A stretch of 64,000 bases of DNA from Ceratotherium simum simum (Eukaryota > Chordata > Mammalia > Perissodactyla > Rhinocerotidae): contig NW_004454267.1 in the NCBI RefSeq assembly GCF_000283155.1, forward strand, positions 1,599,956-1,663,955, given 5' to 3'. Below, piece after piece: positions 52,048 through 63,388 of this stretch (its first letter is position 1; each line of letters starts with the position of its first letter). Under the pieces are notes generated by a model that worked only from the letters and a program-made list of their open reading frames with translations, was not told the DNA's origin and did not search any database. The position numbers were made by a program, and so were the translations under genes.

Positions 52048-52724
52048 GTTCTTGTTTTTTGTTTTTTTTGTTTTTTTTGTGAGGAAGACTAGCCCTGAGC
52101 TAACATCCAATGCCAGTCCTCCTGTTTTTTGCTGAGGAAGACTGGCCCTGGGCTAAACATCCGTGCCCATCTTCCTCTATTTTATATGGGACGCCGCCAC
52201 AGCATGGCTTGACAAGCAGTGTGTCAGGGCGTGCCCAGGATCCGAACCTGCAAACCCCGGGCTGCCAAAGAGGAGTTCGCGCACTTAACTGCTGCACCAC
52301 CAGGCCGGCCTGAGTTCTTGTTCTTGTTAGTGCTGTTGAGTTGACTGTGATTCCTAGTGATCATATGTACAGCAGAGTGGAACCCTGCCCAGTCTTTCTG
52401 CACCATCCTCTCTCCTTCCGGTGCTGTATCAGACAATGCTCTCCCACTAGTCATAGGGTTTCCATGGCCAATTTTTTCGGAAGTGGGCGGCCAGGTCCTT
52501 CTTCCTAGTCTGTCTAGTCTGGAAGCTCTGCTGAAACCTGTCCACCATGGCTGACCCTGCTGGTATCTGAAATACTGGTGACATAGCTTTCAGCATCCCA
52601 GCAACATGCAGCCGCCACAGTGCGACAACTGACAGACGAGTGGTGTGGTTCCCTGACCAGGAAACGAATCCAGGTCGTGGTGGTGAGAGCACCGAATCTT
52701 AACCACCAGACCACCAGGGCTGAC
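52048..52724 (-). mobile_element. tRNA-headed SINE with RTE-like 3' tail (interrupted by ERE copy 4)
   Basis: Read on the minus strand, the element starts at 52724 with a tRNA-like head (ccctggtggtctggtggtta, then a ggattcg-type B box). It continues with about 300 bases resembling the 3' end of an RTE-class LINE (gggcagggttccactctgct) and ends in an aacaagaac-type tail. An imperfect duplication, ttcattga(g/a)tt, flanks the whole composite at 52040-52050 and 52725-52735. I cannot name the family with certainty. Confidence 0.65.
52057..52310 (-). mobile_element. ERE-type SINE, copy 4, nested in an RTE-tailed SINE
   Basis: Same inverted ERE body after a T/G-rich tail (52057-52079). A 12-base target-site duplication, tgagttcttgtt, lies at 52045-52056 and 52311-52322. 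The target was the repeat-like 3' tail of the older element at 52311-52724. Confidence 0.9.
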
Positions 52725-52869
52725 TTCATTGAATTTAAGAAAATAAAATTCTACCTCGACTCTGGCTGGTGCTAATATATACAATAACGTCCAGTTGGTG
52801 CACTTCACCATGCTTAAAACTTTAAAATTTTAGATAATTTATATCAAAATTTACACAGTAACCAAGACT

Positions 52870-52923
52870 AACTCAGAGAGGGAGAGAGAGGAAGAGACAG
52901 AGAGACAGAGAAAGAGAGAGAAG
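52870..52923. repeat. GA-rich simple repeat
   Basis: Purine run of gagagag and gagacagag units. Confidence 0.9.
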
Positions 52924-53202
52924 AAATACAGGTGTGAGGATTTGCGATTTTCTTTCTATGGACCAGCTTTTTAATTTCATGTTCCACTATATAGGATAAT
53001 AGCATCATCTTTCAATTTTAATGTGATGTCCCAGACCATAATATCCAAATACAATATTTATGCAGTAATCTCTAAAATGAAATATTCATGGGGTTGGGAG
53101 ATTGGTTGCTGTATTTACTGCATTCAAAAACTGACAAGCTGCAAACTGACATGCTTTGGTTAATTATGAGTAAATAGAGACAACCGATCCCCAGGTCTCG
53201 GA

Positions 53203-53262
53203 AAAGTTCCTGGGTTGAGAGGGGCTACCGGGAAAGTTCCTGGGTTGAGAGGGGCTACCGGG
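53203..53262. repeat. Perfect 30-base tandem duplication
   Basis: Bases 53203-53232 (starting aaagttcctgggttgaga) are repeated without change at 53233-53262. Confidence 0.98.
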
Positions 53263-53456
53263 AACTGAGGTCTGGACTGGGAGAAGGGGGCAGAGCCCGG
53301 AGTCAGGGGATCCAGCAGGTGAAGGGAATCAGTTGCTTAGGCAGCGATGTGGTTTTTTCCTCCTCTGTGCATCTGAAATAATTTGAAAAGGTAAAGAGTG
53401 GAAATCAAGGTAAATCAGTAAACACCTGGGTGTGTCTTTTTACAAAGGCTGGCTCA

Positions 53457-53471
53457 CCAGCAGAGGGCGCA
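53457..53471 (+). promoter_or_regulatory. CTCF-like binding motif
   Basis: ccagcagagggcgca is a near-ideal match to the CTCF core consensus and lies outside any recognised repeat. Confidence 0.5.
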
Positions 53472-53614
53472 TGGCTCTCTCATCGAAGGGATGGAGGGCA
53501 GATCTGCAGCGATAGGCCCAATACACAGAAGGTGACCAATGACACTCTTCTCCCCTTAGTTTCATTTCCCATTGACTTGTTTACCTGGGGCAAGTAGATC
53601 AATAGGTCACCATA

Positions 53615-53830
53615 GAAGAACAGATACTAAGAGGACCTGGGTACCAATCCTGCCTCTGCTTTCACTGGCTGTGAGATGGGGGGCTGGCTTAACCTCTCTG
53701 AATAACAGTTTCCTCATCTGTTGGATGAGCCCCATGACACACGTCCCGACAACCTCCTGAATCAGCTGGGAGAGTGTGACGGGTGATGCTTACAAAGGGC
53801 CTTGCAGAGTGTTCACTAAGCACTGTTCAC
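53615..53830 (+). mobile_element. MIR SINE
   Basis: gacctgggtaccaatcctgc, cttaacctctctgaataaca, gtttcctcatctgttggatg and gggccttgcagagtgttcac give the MIR order. Confidence 0.85.
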
Positions 53831-53879
53831 CCAGGCAGTGGACTGACCCAGCCATCGGCTCCTTACATAGTGATAACAT

Positions 53880-54130
53880 CCCTCCCCAATCCTTCGCAAC
53901 CCTGATCCTCCTTTCCTGCTTTACTTTTCTCCATAGCATTTTCCACTTTCTACTATCATATACAAAATGTTTATTTACTCATAAGTTTATTGTCTATTTC
54001 TCCTTACTAGATGTAAGCTCCAAGAGAGCAGAGATCTCTGTCTATTTTTGTTTACTGCTGTATGCCTAGTGCTCAGAACAGTGCCTAGCATACACTTGGG
54101 GCTCAATAAATATTTATTGAGCAAATCAAT
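53880..54130 (+). mobile_element. L2 LINE 3' fragment
   Basis: tactagatgtaagctccaag, agagcagagatctctgtcta and gctcaataaatatttattga are L2 3' marks. Confidence 0.85.
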
Positions 54131-54194
54131 AAAGGGAGGAGTAACAGCCACGCCTGTGGGGCAACCAGGAAGTAGCAGCCATTGGTTAACCAGG

Positions 54195-54345
54195 TATCAG
54201 ATTCTTCTAACACACATTTGACAGACAAAGGAACTGAATCACAGAAAGGTTAAGCAAACTTCCCAAAGTCATACAGCAGTCCTGGACTTGAACTCAGGTC
54301 TGGATGATTCCAATGCAAGCTCTTAACTACTCTGCCATTCTTCAC
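54195..54345 (-). mobile_element. MIR SINE, inverted, fragment
   Basis: cagacaaaggaactgaatca, cagaaaggttaagcaaactt and cttgaactcaggtctggatg are inverted MIR marks. Confidence 0.8.
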
Positions 54346-55249
54346 CTGTCCTGATTCACCAGGGCCCCTCCAAAAGGATCCAAAGGAAGGATCGGAGAAC
54401 TTCTACTGCCTCAAAAAGACACTGCCCAGAAATGAGAGAACCAAGAGAAAAGGGCCCTGGAAGAGGTTTTCTGCCAGACCTCACGAGGACTTCCGTCTTC
54501 AGAACAGGCCACCTAAGGGCAAATGTGGAATCACGTGCATTCGGTTTAACCTCCGGGGCTCCCAGGGATGGTTGGTTTGCCTTCCCGAGACTTTTCTCTA
54601 CTGGCACAATATGGGACAAAGACACAGCTAAATGTGATCTACTGGGATGTCACAGGGACCAAATCTACTCAGTTGAGCATCAGAGGAAATCAGATGGAGG
54701 GTGGTGAGGTGTCTTGATTCTCACCCGTGGGAGAAGAGGCCAGTTACGAAAGCATCCGTAGCCTTTGGAAATGATCTCAGAAAAGGCAGACCGTGAAGCG
54801 GTCTCTCAAGTCAGTTAATTCCCTGGCTACAATCTTGGCATATTCATCGAGTGTGGAATTATTCCAGAACTGTCTTGTCCTATAATGAGTTCTAAAGGGA
54901 AGAACTCTGCCCCTCAGATTTTACAACATGTTTGAGCAAGAAGGAATCTTAGCAATCAGCTAATATAACTAATTCTACAGATTTTTTAAGAAAAAAACAC
55001 AACACACTGAGACCCAGAGAGGACGTATGATTCAAAGTCACCTAAAGTCACATAGCTTAGAAAAAAATCTCCCTTTCTCTTTTTCTGTCCAGTCATCTGT
55101 CACTGAACCCAGATAACTCCTTTAGCGTTAAGTACAACCTAAGCATTTTAGTAAAAAAAATAAAGTCATGGAACAAAATCATGAGAACCCACAACGTATG
55201 AAATCAGCCAGCTATGTGAATGGGCTCACATGTGACAGCCATATGACGC

Positions 55250-55465
55250 AGGGCCAGGCTTAGGGCTCTGGAGCCAGACTACCTGATTCGAGTCCTGAAT
55301 CAGGACTAACTTGGGCGACCTGAACACATGATGGCTGTTTCTCACACGGAAAATGGTGATCGTAATAATACTGCCTTCACAGAGTTGATGTGAAGGTTTA
55401 AATGAGATTACATATGAAGCAAAGTGCTCAGCACACAGTAAGTGCTCCATAAATGTTCACCAAGA
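55250..55465 (+). mobile_element. MIR SINE
   Basis: gctctggagccagactacct, ctgccttcacagagttgatg, ggtttaaatgagattacata and cacagtaagtgctccataaa give a nearly full MIR. Confidence 0.9.
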
Positions 55466-56084
55466 TGCTTAACATTTTTCCTTCGTCAAGCTAGAAATAT
55501 TAAATTTCTATCTCTCCTCTTCTCTATTCCAGGATTTGGTAGACAGGCATGTGTAGGTAGCACCTCCAGGGCTAAGGAGAAACCCTCTAGGTCCTGAAAA
55601 GCAGCGATATTTCAGCACCAAGGACAGAAACCCCAAGCGCCCATGATGAACCCCATCTCCCAAAATTGTTTTAGTTGAGCAATGACCATGGTTGTGGTGG
55701 TAGAGGTGACAAGTGTCACAGCCATCCTTCTAATTCTTTCTGAGCACCATGAGTTCAGAACCCTCCCATCTTTCTGAGCCATGAGTCAGCGAGGATTCAG
55801 CTCACTGGATTCCTCGTTTGGCAACACCACAGGGGCCCTGCTGGCCATTTCTCTCAGGCCCAGGGTGGCCTTGCCCCTTCCTGACCTGGGCTGAAGGCAC
55901 TTGTTATGCCTCTGCTCTGCGGCAGCTGGAGAAGCAAGGGGCTTGGGGCATTCGCTCACTCAGCAGCTCTAGAGAACACCTTCAATACTCCTGGTCTGTG
56001 TGCTGAGAATATGGCTGTGAATAATATGGACACCATCCCCGAGCCCCTCTCTCCTCTAGAGTGAGAGATAAAAAACAGAAATAA

Positions 56085-56320
56085 CAACACCTACCATTTA
56101 TTCAGCACTTGCTACTTTCTAGGCCCGGCTCCTCGCACTTAATATATATTCTCTCAATTAGTCTTCACCACAACCCTATGAGGGTTCATTTTACAAACGA
56201 AGGAACAGAGACACAGGTGGTTAAGTAATTCTTCCAAGGCCACACAGCTGTTTAGTGGTTAATGGGATTCAAATCTCAGTACTCAGGCTCTGGATACCAC
56301 ACTCTTAGCCACACGGCTAT
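56085..56320 (-). mobile_element. MIR SINE, inverted
   Basis: tattcagcacttgctacttt, tcaccacaaccctatgaggg, gttaagtaattcttccaagg and ccacacagctgtttagtggt give a full inverted MIR. Confidence 0.9.
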
Positions 56321-56759
56321 AATACTGCTCTAATAAATAAGTAAGTAGACATAAAGAAGTACAAAACACATAAATATACAATTAGATGTTTGTGATAAGT
56401 GCTCTACAGAAAAACTCAGAGTGCAGCGACAGAAAATAAAGAAACAAGTGAAGGTCGTTGAGGAAGAGTTTGCTGAGGAGGGGGCATTTAAGCTTGAGGA
56501 GAAGGATGAGAAGGAATTAGTCGCCTGAAGAGTTGGGCGAAGAGCTTTATAAGGGACAGACACAGCATGTGCAAGAGACTGAATGAATGAAAAGAGGCTG
56601 GGAGTGAGAGATCTGGGAAATGCTAAGCTTTCCTACCCCACTGACCCACAGGCCAGGCAGACTCTGACCTGATCGGTGGAAGGAAAGTATCATTCATAAA
56701 TACACGTGGCCTGGACATGGTAGGAAAGCTCACAACGAACACAATCAGGGAATCAGTGA

Positions 56760-56990
56760 GGCCCAGCAGCTAGGAGCGCAGACTCTGGAGCCAGACTGCC
56801 TGGGTTCAAGCCTGTTTTCCTATGTACAAGCTGTGTGTTGTTTAATCTCTCCAGCCTCAGTGTCCCCATCTGGAAAATGGGCATGAGAATGACCGCACTT
56901 ACATCATGGAATTGTTGTGAGAACTGAAAGGATTAATATCTGTAAGGCATTTAGGACAGTCCCCAGCACACAGTAAACCCTCCACATGTA
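56760..56990 (+). mobile_element. MIR SINE
   Basis: gactctggagccagactgcc, tgggttcaagcctg, cctcagtgtccccatctgga and ttgttgtgagaactgaaagg give a full MIR. Confidence 0.92.
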
Positions 56991-57439
56991 ACTATTATTA
57001 CACCCCCTGTGCGAAGAAAGCTGACTTGGGTTTGACATTCAAGGACGGAAGAAAAGGAAGCCCAAGCAGAAATGCTAAGTCAGGAGCCCGTTTCCTGAGA
57101 CCCACAGTCCCCTGGCTCAGTGGCCCATGCTCTTCGCCCCCATCAGCCTGCACCTCCAAGAGTCTAAAGGTCCGTTGAGGGCTAATTGGTTTTCTATATT
57201 TCACACATTAAAAAAAAGTCTACTGCCTTTTATTCTGATTATAAAAGTAACGCACGCCCTTCACAGAAGGCTTGGAACACAAAAAGAAAGCAAAGAAGAA
57301 AATAAAAATCATACACTACTTCTCAGAGATGACACTGTGCATGCTTTCCTTCTAGTCTTTTGTCTAACTTCTACATGTATTGTTTGCAAAAAAGAAAAGT
57401 TCCCGAGTTGACCTCAAAACCCACACGGAGGCCAAGAGA

Positions 57440-57790
57440 GGGTATGCGTCCACAGCACAACGCGGAGCTCTATTTTGACAGAGCTGCCATAATTGGATTA
57501 AATAAAGCAGACAGGCAAACAGTGAGAAACTCACCAGTTGGGCTTAAGAAAAGCGAAAGTAAAATGCAATCTGCTCTCCCCCCCGGAGATGAGAGATTAA
57601 TTATCTCCTCGCATCAATCACGATGCTCCCAGACAGCTGGGGAGACAGCCCTTCTCTCGATAAGCAAGTTGGCACCAAAGGGCCTCCTGAAAGCAGATTT
57701 GCTTGGAGGAGGTTCCTGGCCAGGCTCTCGATGGATTTGCCAACTTTTGGCTAAACAGTTGCCTGTTTATACATCAAGGGAGGTTTGGGC
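57440..57790. promoter_or_regulatory. Candidate regulatory block in intron 6
   Basis: Repeat-free, with ataattggattaaat, gattaattatctcc, a tttgacagagctg MEIS-like site and a catcaatcacg PBX-like site. Inference only. Confidence 0.4.
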
Positions 57791-58064
57791 CTGACGATTA
57801 GTTCAATGTCACAGAGGAGGAGCTGCCAAGGCTGCTGTGGCTGCTACTCTGGTGCCCAGTGGGGGAGTGTAGCCTCCAGCAGGCGGGGCCCAGACCTGGG
57901 GCCGGGGAGAAACTGGCTTATGTCACTTCTGACCTGAGGGCTGGGACCCCTCCTTGCTTCCTCTGGTCTAGCCTTCTTACATTTGAAATGCTAGTGGTCT
58001 CCCTAAGAGTTGTAGAAAATGTTTCTAAAATGTGCATCATTTGTACACCATCTTCAAGACTTTT

Positions 58065-58065
<1 letters not shown>

Positions 58066-58098
<33 letters not shown>

Positions 58099-58124
58099 GT
58101 CATCATCATCATCACATCATCAAC
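58066..58124. repeat. (ATC)n microsatellite
   Basis: About 16 catcat-type units with one G interruption near 58099. Confidence 0.95.
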
Positions 58125-58144
58125 TTAACATGCACGACTAACAG

Positions 58145-58300
58145 TTCCCAGATCTTACTCATATACTCACTCATTTAATTCCTGCAACCACTCTATGAGG
58201 CTGGTCTTATCATCATCGTTCCCATTTTACAGATGAGGAAACTGATGCACAGGTGACTGATGTAAGTCACTGAAGGTCACACACCTAGCGTATTCTAAGC
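58145..58300 (-). mobile_element. MIR SINE, inverted
   Basis: caaccactctatgaggctgg, cccattttacagatgaggaa and actgatgcacaggtgact are inverted MIR marks. Confidence 0.85.
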
Positions 58301-58614
58301 ATAACGTCCGTGAAGTCATGGGTTGGATGGGCTAATTACATGAACTGTTGTTGCTACACATGAGATCAACACCTGACTTTCCCAGTATGCCCATTTATGA
58401 ACTACCCAAAATAATCTCACACATCACTGGTGGATCATGAACACACCTGGGAGATGCTGACTCTAGGAAGTAGGGGAAGGGCTGGATTCCCACCCCCAAC
58501 TCGTTTAAAAAATGACTCTGCTGAGAGTCAGCAGAATTTTGCTCTTTCATCCGTAAGCCCCAAGAACTTAAAACTACAGGTCCTCTCAGATGCGGTCACT
58601 AGTCACGGGTGGTA

Positions 58615-58805
58615 AAAGAACACAGGCCTTAGAAGTCAGACAGAACCAGGCTCCAGTCCCAGCTCTGCTGTTCACGAGCCGCAGGACCTTGAACAAGTGA
58701 AAGCAATCCTCCAAGCCTCAGTGGTACTCATCTCTGAGATGGGATGATACCCGCCGGGTGAGGCTGGAATGAGCTAACACACTTGACAGCGCCTGGCTCG
58801 GTACC
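58615..58805 (+). mobile_element. MIR SINE
   Basis: ggctccagtcccagctctgc, aggaccttgaacaagtgaaa, aagcctcagtggtactcatc and tgaggctggaatgagctaac give MIR order. Confidence 0.82.
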
Positions 58806-59389
58806 TTCCTGTGGAAAGATATCCAATGAGGATACTCGGTCCCCTATAGTCCCAACATCCCCGTCCGGATTTTATAAAGATGAGGATACGGAGGCACGGC
58901 GAGTCGAAGCCATTTGTTGAAGTCCCACGCTGTCACGTGGCAGAGCTGGCCCTTCGACAAGGGGGCTGGTCTCCAGTGTTCATGCTTTCCCACTACACCA
59001 CACCACGTCCCAGGGCCGAGCACTGGGGCCCTGGTGACCTTGAATTAGGTGGAGAACTTAATCACCAAGGCAGGAAGAGTCCCAGAGGAAACCCTATTCC
59101 GGCTGAGGCACATGATTTCCCCTTTCCATCTCCCTGTACGGGGCCTGTAAGGGGCCTGTCCCCACACGCTGAGCCTTGAGCAGGCTGCAAAGATCTAGGA
59201 AACCTCTCTGACGCTCCCTGAGAAGAGCCAGGAGTTCCTGGGGATGTTTGCAAAGATCCTCCTCTTCAGGCTGAGAGCAGGCTTGGGGGCACCTGCTTCT
59301 GCTAGCCCTGACGAGGCTATCTGGGAAAACGGTAATTGTGCTACGTGTCTTTCAATACATCTAGTTACTTTATTTTTGGAGGAAAGCAA

Positions 59390-59590
59390 GGAGAAACAGT
59401 GAACACAACCCTCCCCATCACTTAATTACAGGAACAGTCAGGACCAATTTGGCAGCTATTAAAATACTAGTTTGCCTTTATGCCATCTCCTCACAGCGGG
59501 AGCTGTAAGTCCAAATTGGCTGCTCAAGGTTGGAGATGGGAACAGAAGGTCAACACTGCCATTAGGAACCACGTGGAATTAAAAACCGAG
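59390..59590. promoter_or_regulatory. Candidate regulatory block in intron 6 with inverted ccaatttgg pair
   Basis: Repeat-free, with cacttaattacagg and the inverted pair ccaatttgg (59443-59451) and ccaaattgg (59511-59519). Inference only. Confidence 0.3.
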
Positions 59591-59894
59591 GCACCCCGTG
59601 GCCTATTTTGTGTCTTACTGCTTGTTTCTGTCCCTCCCCGTCTCTCTGTCTTTTAAGCTCTGTGCCTCTGTCACACCGTCTTTTACAAGGGCTGGTCCAG
59701 AAGCATGGAGAAGCAGAGGGGGAAGGGACTTTGGAGATCATCTTGTTTAACCCCCTTGTTTTTCAAAGGGAGAAAATGAAGCCCAGAGAAGCAGACTGGC
59801 TGCCTCTAAGCCACCCAGCATATGGGAGGGAAGCAGAACCAGAACACAGAGAGGCTTCATCACGCAGGGATTGCGAGCTTGGGCCGGCGACACA

Positions 59895-60005
59895 CTCACC
59901 TGGCTTTGAGGCCTAGCCCTGCCCTTGTCGTGTGAGCTTAAGGACGTTACGTCACCTCTCTGCGTCTCAGTTCCCTTATCAGTAAAATGAGGCTAATAAG
60001 CTGTG
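59895..60005 (+). mobile_element. MIR SINE fragment
   Basis: tgtgagcttaaggacgttac, ctctctgcgtctcagttccc and cagtaaaatgaggctaata are the MIR middle. Confidence 0.75.
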
Positions 60006-60059
60006 AGGGATCAGCATCTGGAGCAGAAAATTAAACCAACACAAAGAAAATAGAACTAA

Positions 60060-60372
60060 CAGAAGTTAACAGGGGAAGGCAGTCAAAAGGTACAACCTTC
60101 CAGTTATAAAATAAATAAGTCCTGGGGATGTAATGCACAGCATGGTGACTATAGTCAATAATACTGTATTATATATTTGAAAGTTGCTAAAAGAGTAGAT
60201 CTTAAAAGTTCTCGTCACAAGAAAACAAAACTGTAACTATGTGTTGTGATGGATGTTAACCAGACTTATGGTGGTGATCCTTCTGCACTATATACATATA
60301 TCAAATCATTATGCTGTGCACGTGAAACTAATACAACATTTTATGTCAGTTATACGTCAACTTAAAAAAAGA
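60060..60372 (+). mobile_element. L1 LINE 3' end
   Basis: ggtacaaccttccagttata, tcaataatactgtattatat, gtaactatgtgttgtgatgg and tatgtcagttatacgtcaac end in an A-rich tail. This is a relatively well-kept L1 3' end. Confidence 0.88.
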
Positions 60373-61139
60373 GAAAAGATTCCTGGCAGCGAACCACTTG
60401 GCTATTAGATGTGTTTATTTTACTTTAACTCTCTCCAGGAATAACAAAAAGTAATTAAACAGCAAAAAAAAAAAAAAAAAAGAACAGAGACTGAGCCTGA
60501 TGATACCATTTGAACTGCTTGATTCAGCCGTACCTGAAGTCAGCTACCAATGTTTTAGTTGCATTATCTGACAACTTCCTTTACCCCTTAAGCTCATTTG
60601 AGCAGGGTTTTTGTCAATTCCCACCAAAAGAGTCCTTCCTAACACACCGCCAGTGTAGGGACCAGGACTAAGCCATGCCCAGCTCTGCACACTTGCGAGA
60701 GATAACAGAAGATGGGCAGTGGTTAGGCTTGTTCATGCAGCAGGTAAGGCCTCAGCTGACAAAGAGGAGCCAGTGGCAGATGATGGCACGTTGGCTCATT
60801 TTACTATTAAATTAATACTAAACTACTGCCCTTAATTCATGTAAGTGAGAGAATCCCAGCTGAGGACTCGTTCACGGGTGTTGGAACTTGTGAGCTCTTC
60901 TGCACCGAGAGCTCTGGAGTTGAGGGTTTTAGAGGGAGGTGTAACCACAATCTCCTTAGCCTGAGCCTTCACCCTGGCCTCTGCCATCTGGGTACCAGCT
61001 GTCAGCTACGGATGCACATCACCTAGACAGGATACACTCACACACCCAGAGGCACAACTCTGGCCCATACACCATCCATTTCTTTCTGCCACCAGCAATA
61101 TTTTAGTCCTATGTTTATCACGGCAATGACATCACCACC

Positions 61140-61390
61140 ACCACCACGGGGCATTTACTACATGCCAAATGCTTTATATGCAGCATATCATTTAATCCTC
61201 CCAACAACCTCATGAGTGTAGGTCTTTTAATATTTCCATTGTACAGGTAAGGGAATAGGCTCAGAGAGGTTAAGTCACCCGTTCAAGGTAAGACAGCAAG
61301 GACACGATAGAGCAGAACTCCAACCCAGGAAGCGTAACCTCAAAGCTCATGATTTTAACCTCTGTGCTATACCCAGCTCCTAGCACAGTG
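61140..61390 (-). mobile_element. MIR SINE, inverted
   Basis: catttactacatgccaaatg, catttaatcctcccaacaac, ggctcagagaggttaagtca and acctctgtgctatacccagc give a full inverted MIR. Confidence 0.9.
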
Positions 61391-61634
61391 CCTGGAAGTA
61401 GTGGAGAGAGAATAAAGACTGACTAGGCTGAAACAATAATACTAGGGTGGATATAGTTCAGTTACAAGTCTATCAACTTACAGTGGCTCCTTTCCCATGA
61501 TGCAACTTTGTTTGCACAAAACATGTATTACCAGGCTACCTGGAGGGGAAGGAGGGTCTTCATTCTCTACCTAAAGGCGGAGACACCAATATCTGGGCCA
61601 GTTCTGAGAACTAACCACCTCCGTGGAATCTAGT

Positions 61635-61880
61635 TCAGCTCCATGTTGCTCCCATGGGCTTTGGGGCCAGAGAATTAGGTTCAAATTCTAGCACTTCCCA
61701 GCTGTGTGACCTTGGGAAAATGATTTTAGGTTCCCAAAGACTCCCTTGCTTCTCCTGACAAATGGAGATAATAATTCTTATTTTGGCATTGAGTGGCCAT
61801 AAGAATAAACTTGGATCCTGCATGCAAAGGGCCCAGCAGAGCGACGGGCACTTAGTAGGAACACAATACACAGTGGCTAT
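61635..61880 (+). mobile_element. MIR SINE
   Basis: tttggggccagagaattagg, ttcaaattctagcacttccc, gctgtgtgaccttgggaaaa and gggcacttagtaggaacaca give MIR order. Confidence 0.85.
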
Positions 61881-62909
61881 AATTCTTCTTATTTATCTAC
61901 CCAGGCCTCTCCACCCTTCGTGGCTGAAACATGCTCTACTAATCTGTGCTGATTTATAGAGCATCTTCAAGTCTGGGGGCTCCTTTTAAATGTAAAGAAT
62001 GCAGGTTGTCAGTAGGACAGGAACAACCTATAAACAGTCAGCTGGATGAAATCAAAGTTAAAATGTAAAAAAACGATACAACAAAAGGATTCTGGGGTTA
62101 CTTCTTGAAAGCCCAGGAAATGGAGCCCACGGCTTGTTTTCGCCCATCCCTGCTGTGGATAACTGGGTAAGAGGCAGCCAAAACGACCCCTCCATCAGCA
62201 GCGGCGGAGAACATACAAAGCAGAGAGTGCAAACTGATATGCCAACGGGGGCCAGGTAGGGAAGGGGGACAGGTAGGGACCGCAGTGATGGGGAGAACAC
62301 AGGCTTTCTCTAAGAGCCAGATGATAACTGCCATGAGAAAATTCAGCCACAGAGGCAGTGGACCTTCTGATCTTTGGAGATGAACTAGAAGTCTGGATTT
62401 TCGTGGAAAATATTGCTATTTTTAAGTGGGGCTATTAATTTTCCAATGAAACACCTGAATTAAACAAAACCAAACCAGCACAAGGGTCAGACACAAAACA
62501 CATTAACAAGCGAAAAGTATCCTAGGAGTTGCCAGCTCATGCTCTGAGATCACAGCTAGAAACACGCCCCAGGATGTCCGAGTGATCCTGGGCTGGTTTT
62601 TAAGGGTGTTTTATGTCGGGATCGTGAAGCCGATCACGTGATCTCTCCTACAGGGGGTGCTCGAAACGGCATCCCTTCTAGCCCATCTCTGGCCATGGAG
62701 ATTGGGACTCATCTCAAGGCTGGACTGTAGTGACGCTATTTGGCTTTGCTCATTTTAAGTGAAGGAGGCGCAGTGGATCCAGTTTGGGCTTCTGGGTGCC
62801 TCAAATCCCTGCCAACGTCTTGAGCAACAGGAGTGAGGCGGTGGGGAGGGCCCAGGGCTGGGAGTTGGGAGACCCGAGTTCAACTCCATGCTCGCATGAG
62901 ACTCGTTTC

Positions 62910-63015
62910 CACCAAAAAGTAAATTCCATGAGAGTGAGGATGTTGTCTTATTTATTGCCAGAAGGGTGCCTGGCACACGCTTGGCACTCAGTGAATATTT
63001 GTTGAATGACTGGCT
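62910..63015 (+). mobile_element. L2 LINE 3' fragment
   Basis: aaattccatgagagtgagga, gcctggcacacgcttggcac and gtgaatatttgttgaatgac are L2 3' marks. Confidence 0.75.
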
Positions 63016-63024
63016 GACCGAATG

Positions 63025-63180
63025 ATCTGGGGATATCACTTAAACTACGGGCCTCAGTCTTCCCACCAATAAAATGGGAATTAACAATGGCTGCAATGCT
63101 TACCTCGAAGAGTTGCCATAATGAGATAACGGACTCGTGAAAGGGCTTGAAAAAAAGGTGTAAAGAGCTATGACATGATG
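63025..63180 (+). mobile_element. MIR SINE fragment
   Basis: cctcagtcttcccaccaata, aaatgggaattaacaatggc and cttacctcgaagagttgcca follow the MIR middle. Confidence 0.75.
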
Positions 63181-63388
63181 AGACACATTTACTATCATCT
63201 CTGTCATTGACTGACAGGAGAGACCACTTCAGATCCTTTGTGGAAAGGGCCGAGGCCCACCCGTGCCTGCCATTCTCCCGGCCTCAACTATTCCCTGGCT
63301 GGAACAAACCAGCCTAGAAGGAAGCCCCCAACATGATCACTCAGACTTGCATCTCCATTTCGTCCAAGGGTAGGGGGAGGATGTACTA

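Noticed and set aside
57360..57794. 144-residue open frame on the plus strand
   Set aside because: No recognisable domain, mixed composition, and it spans a block better read as non-coding regulatory DNA.
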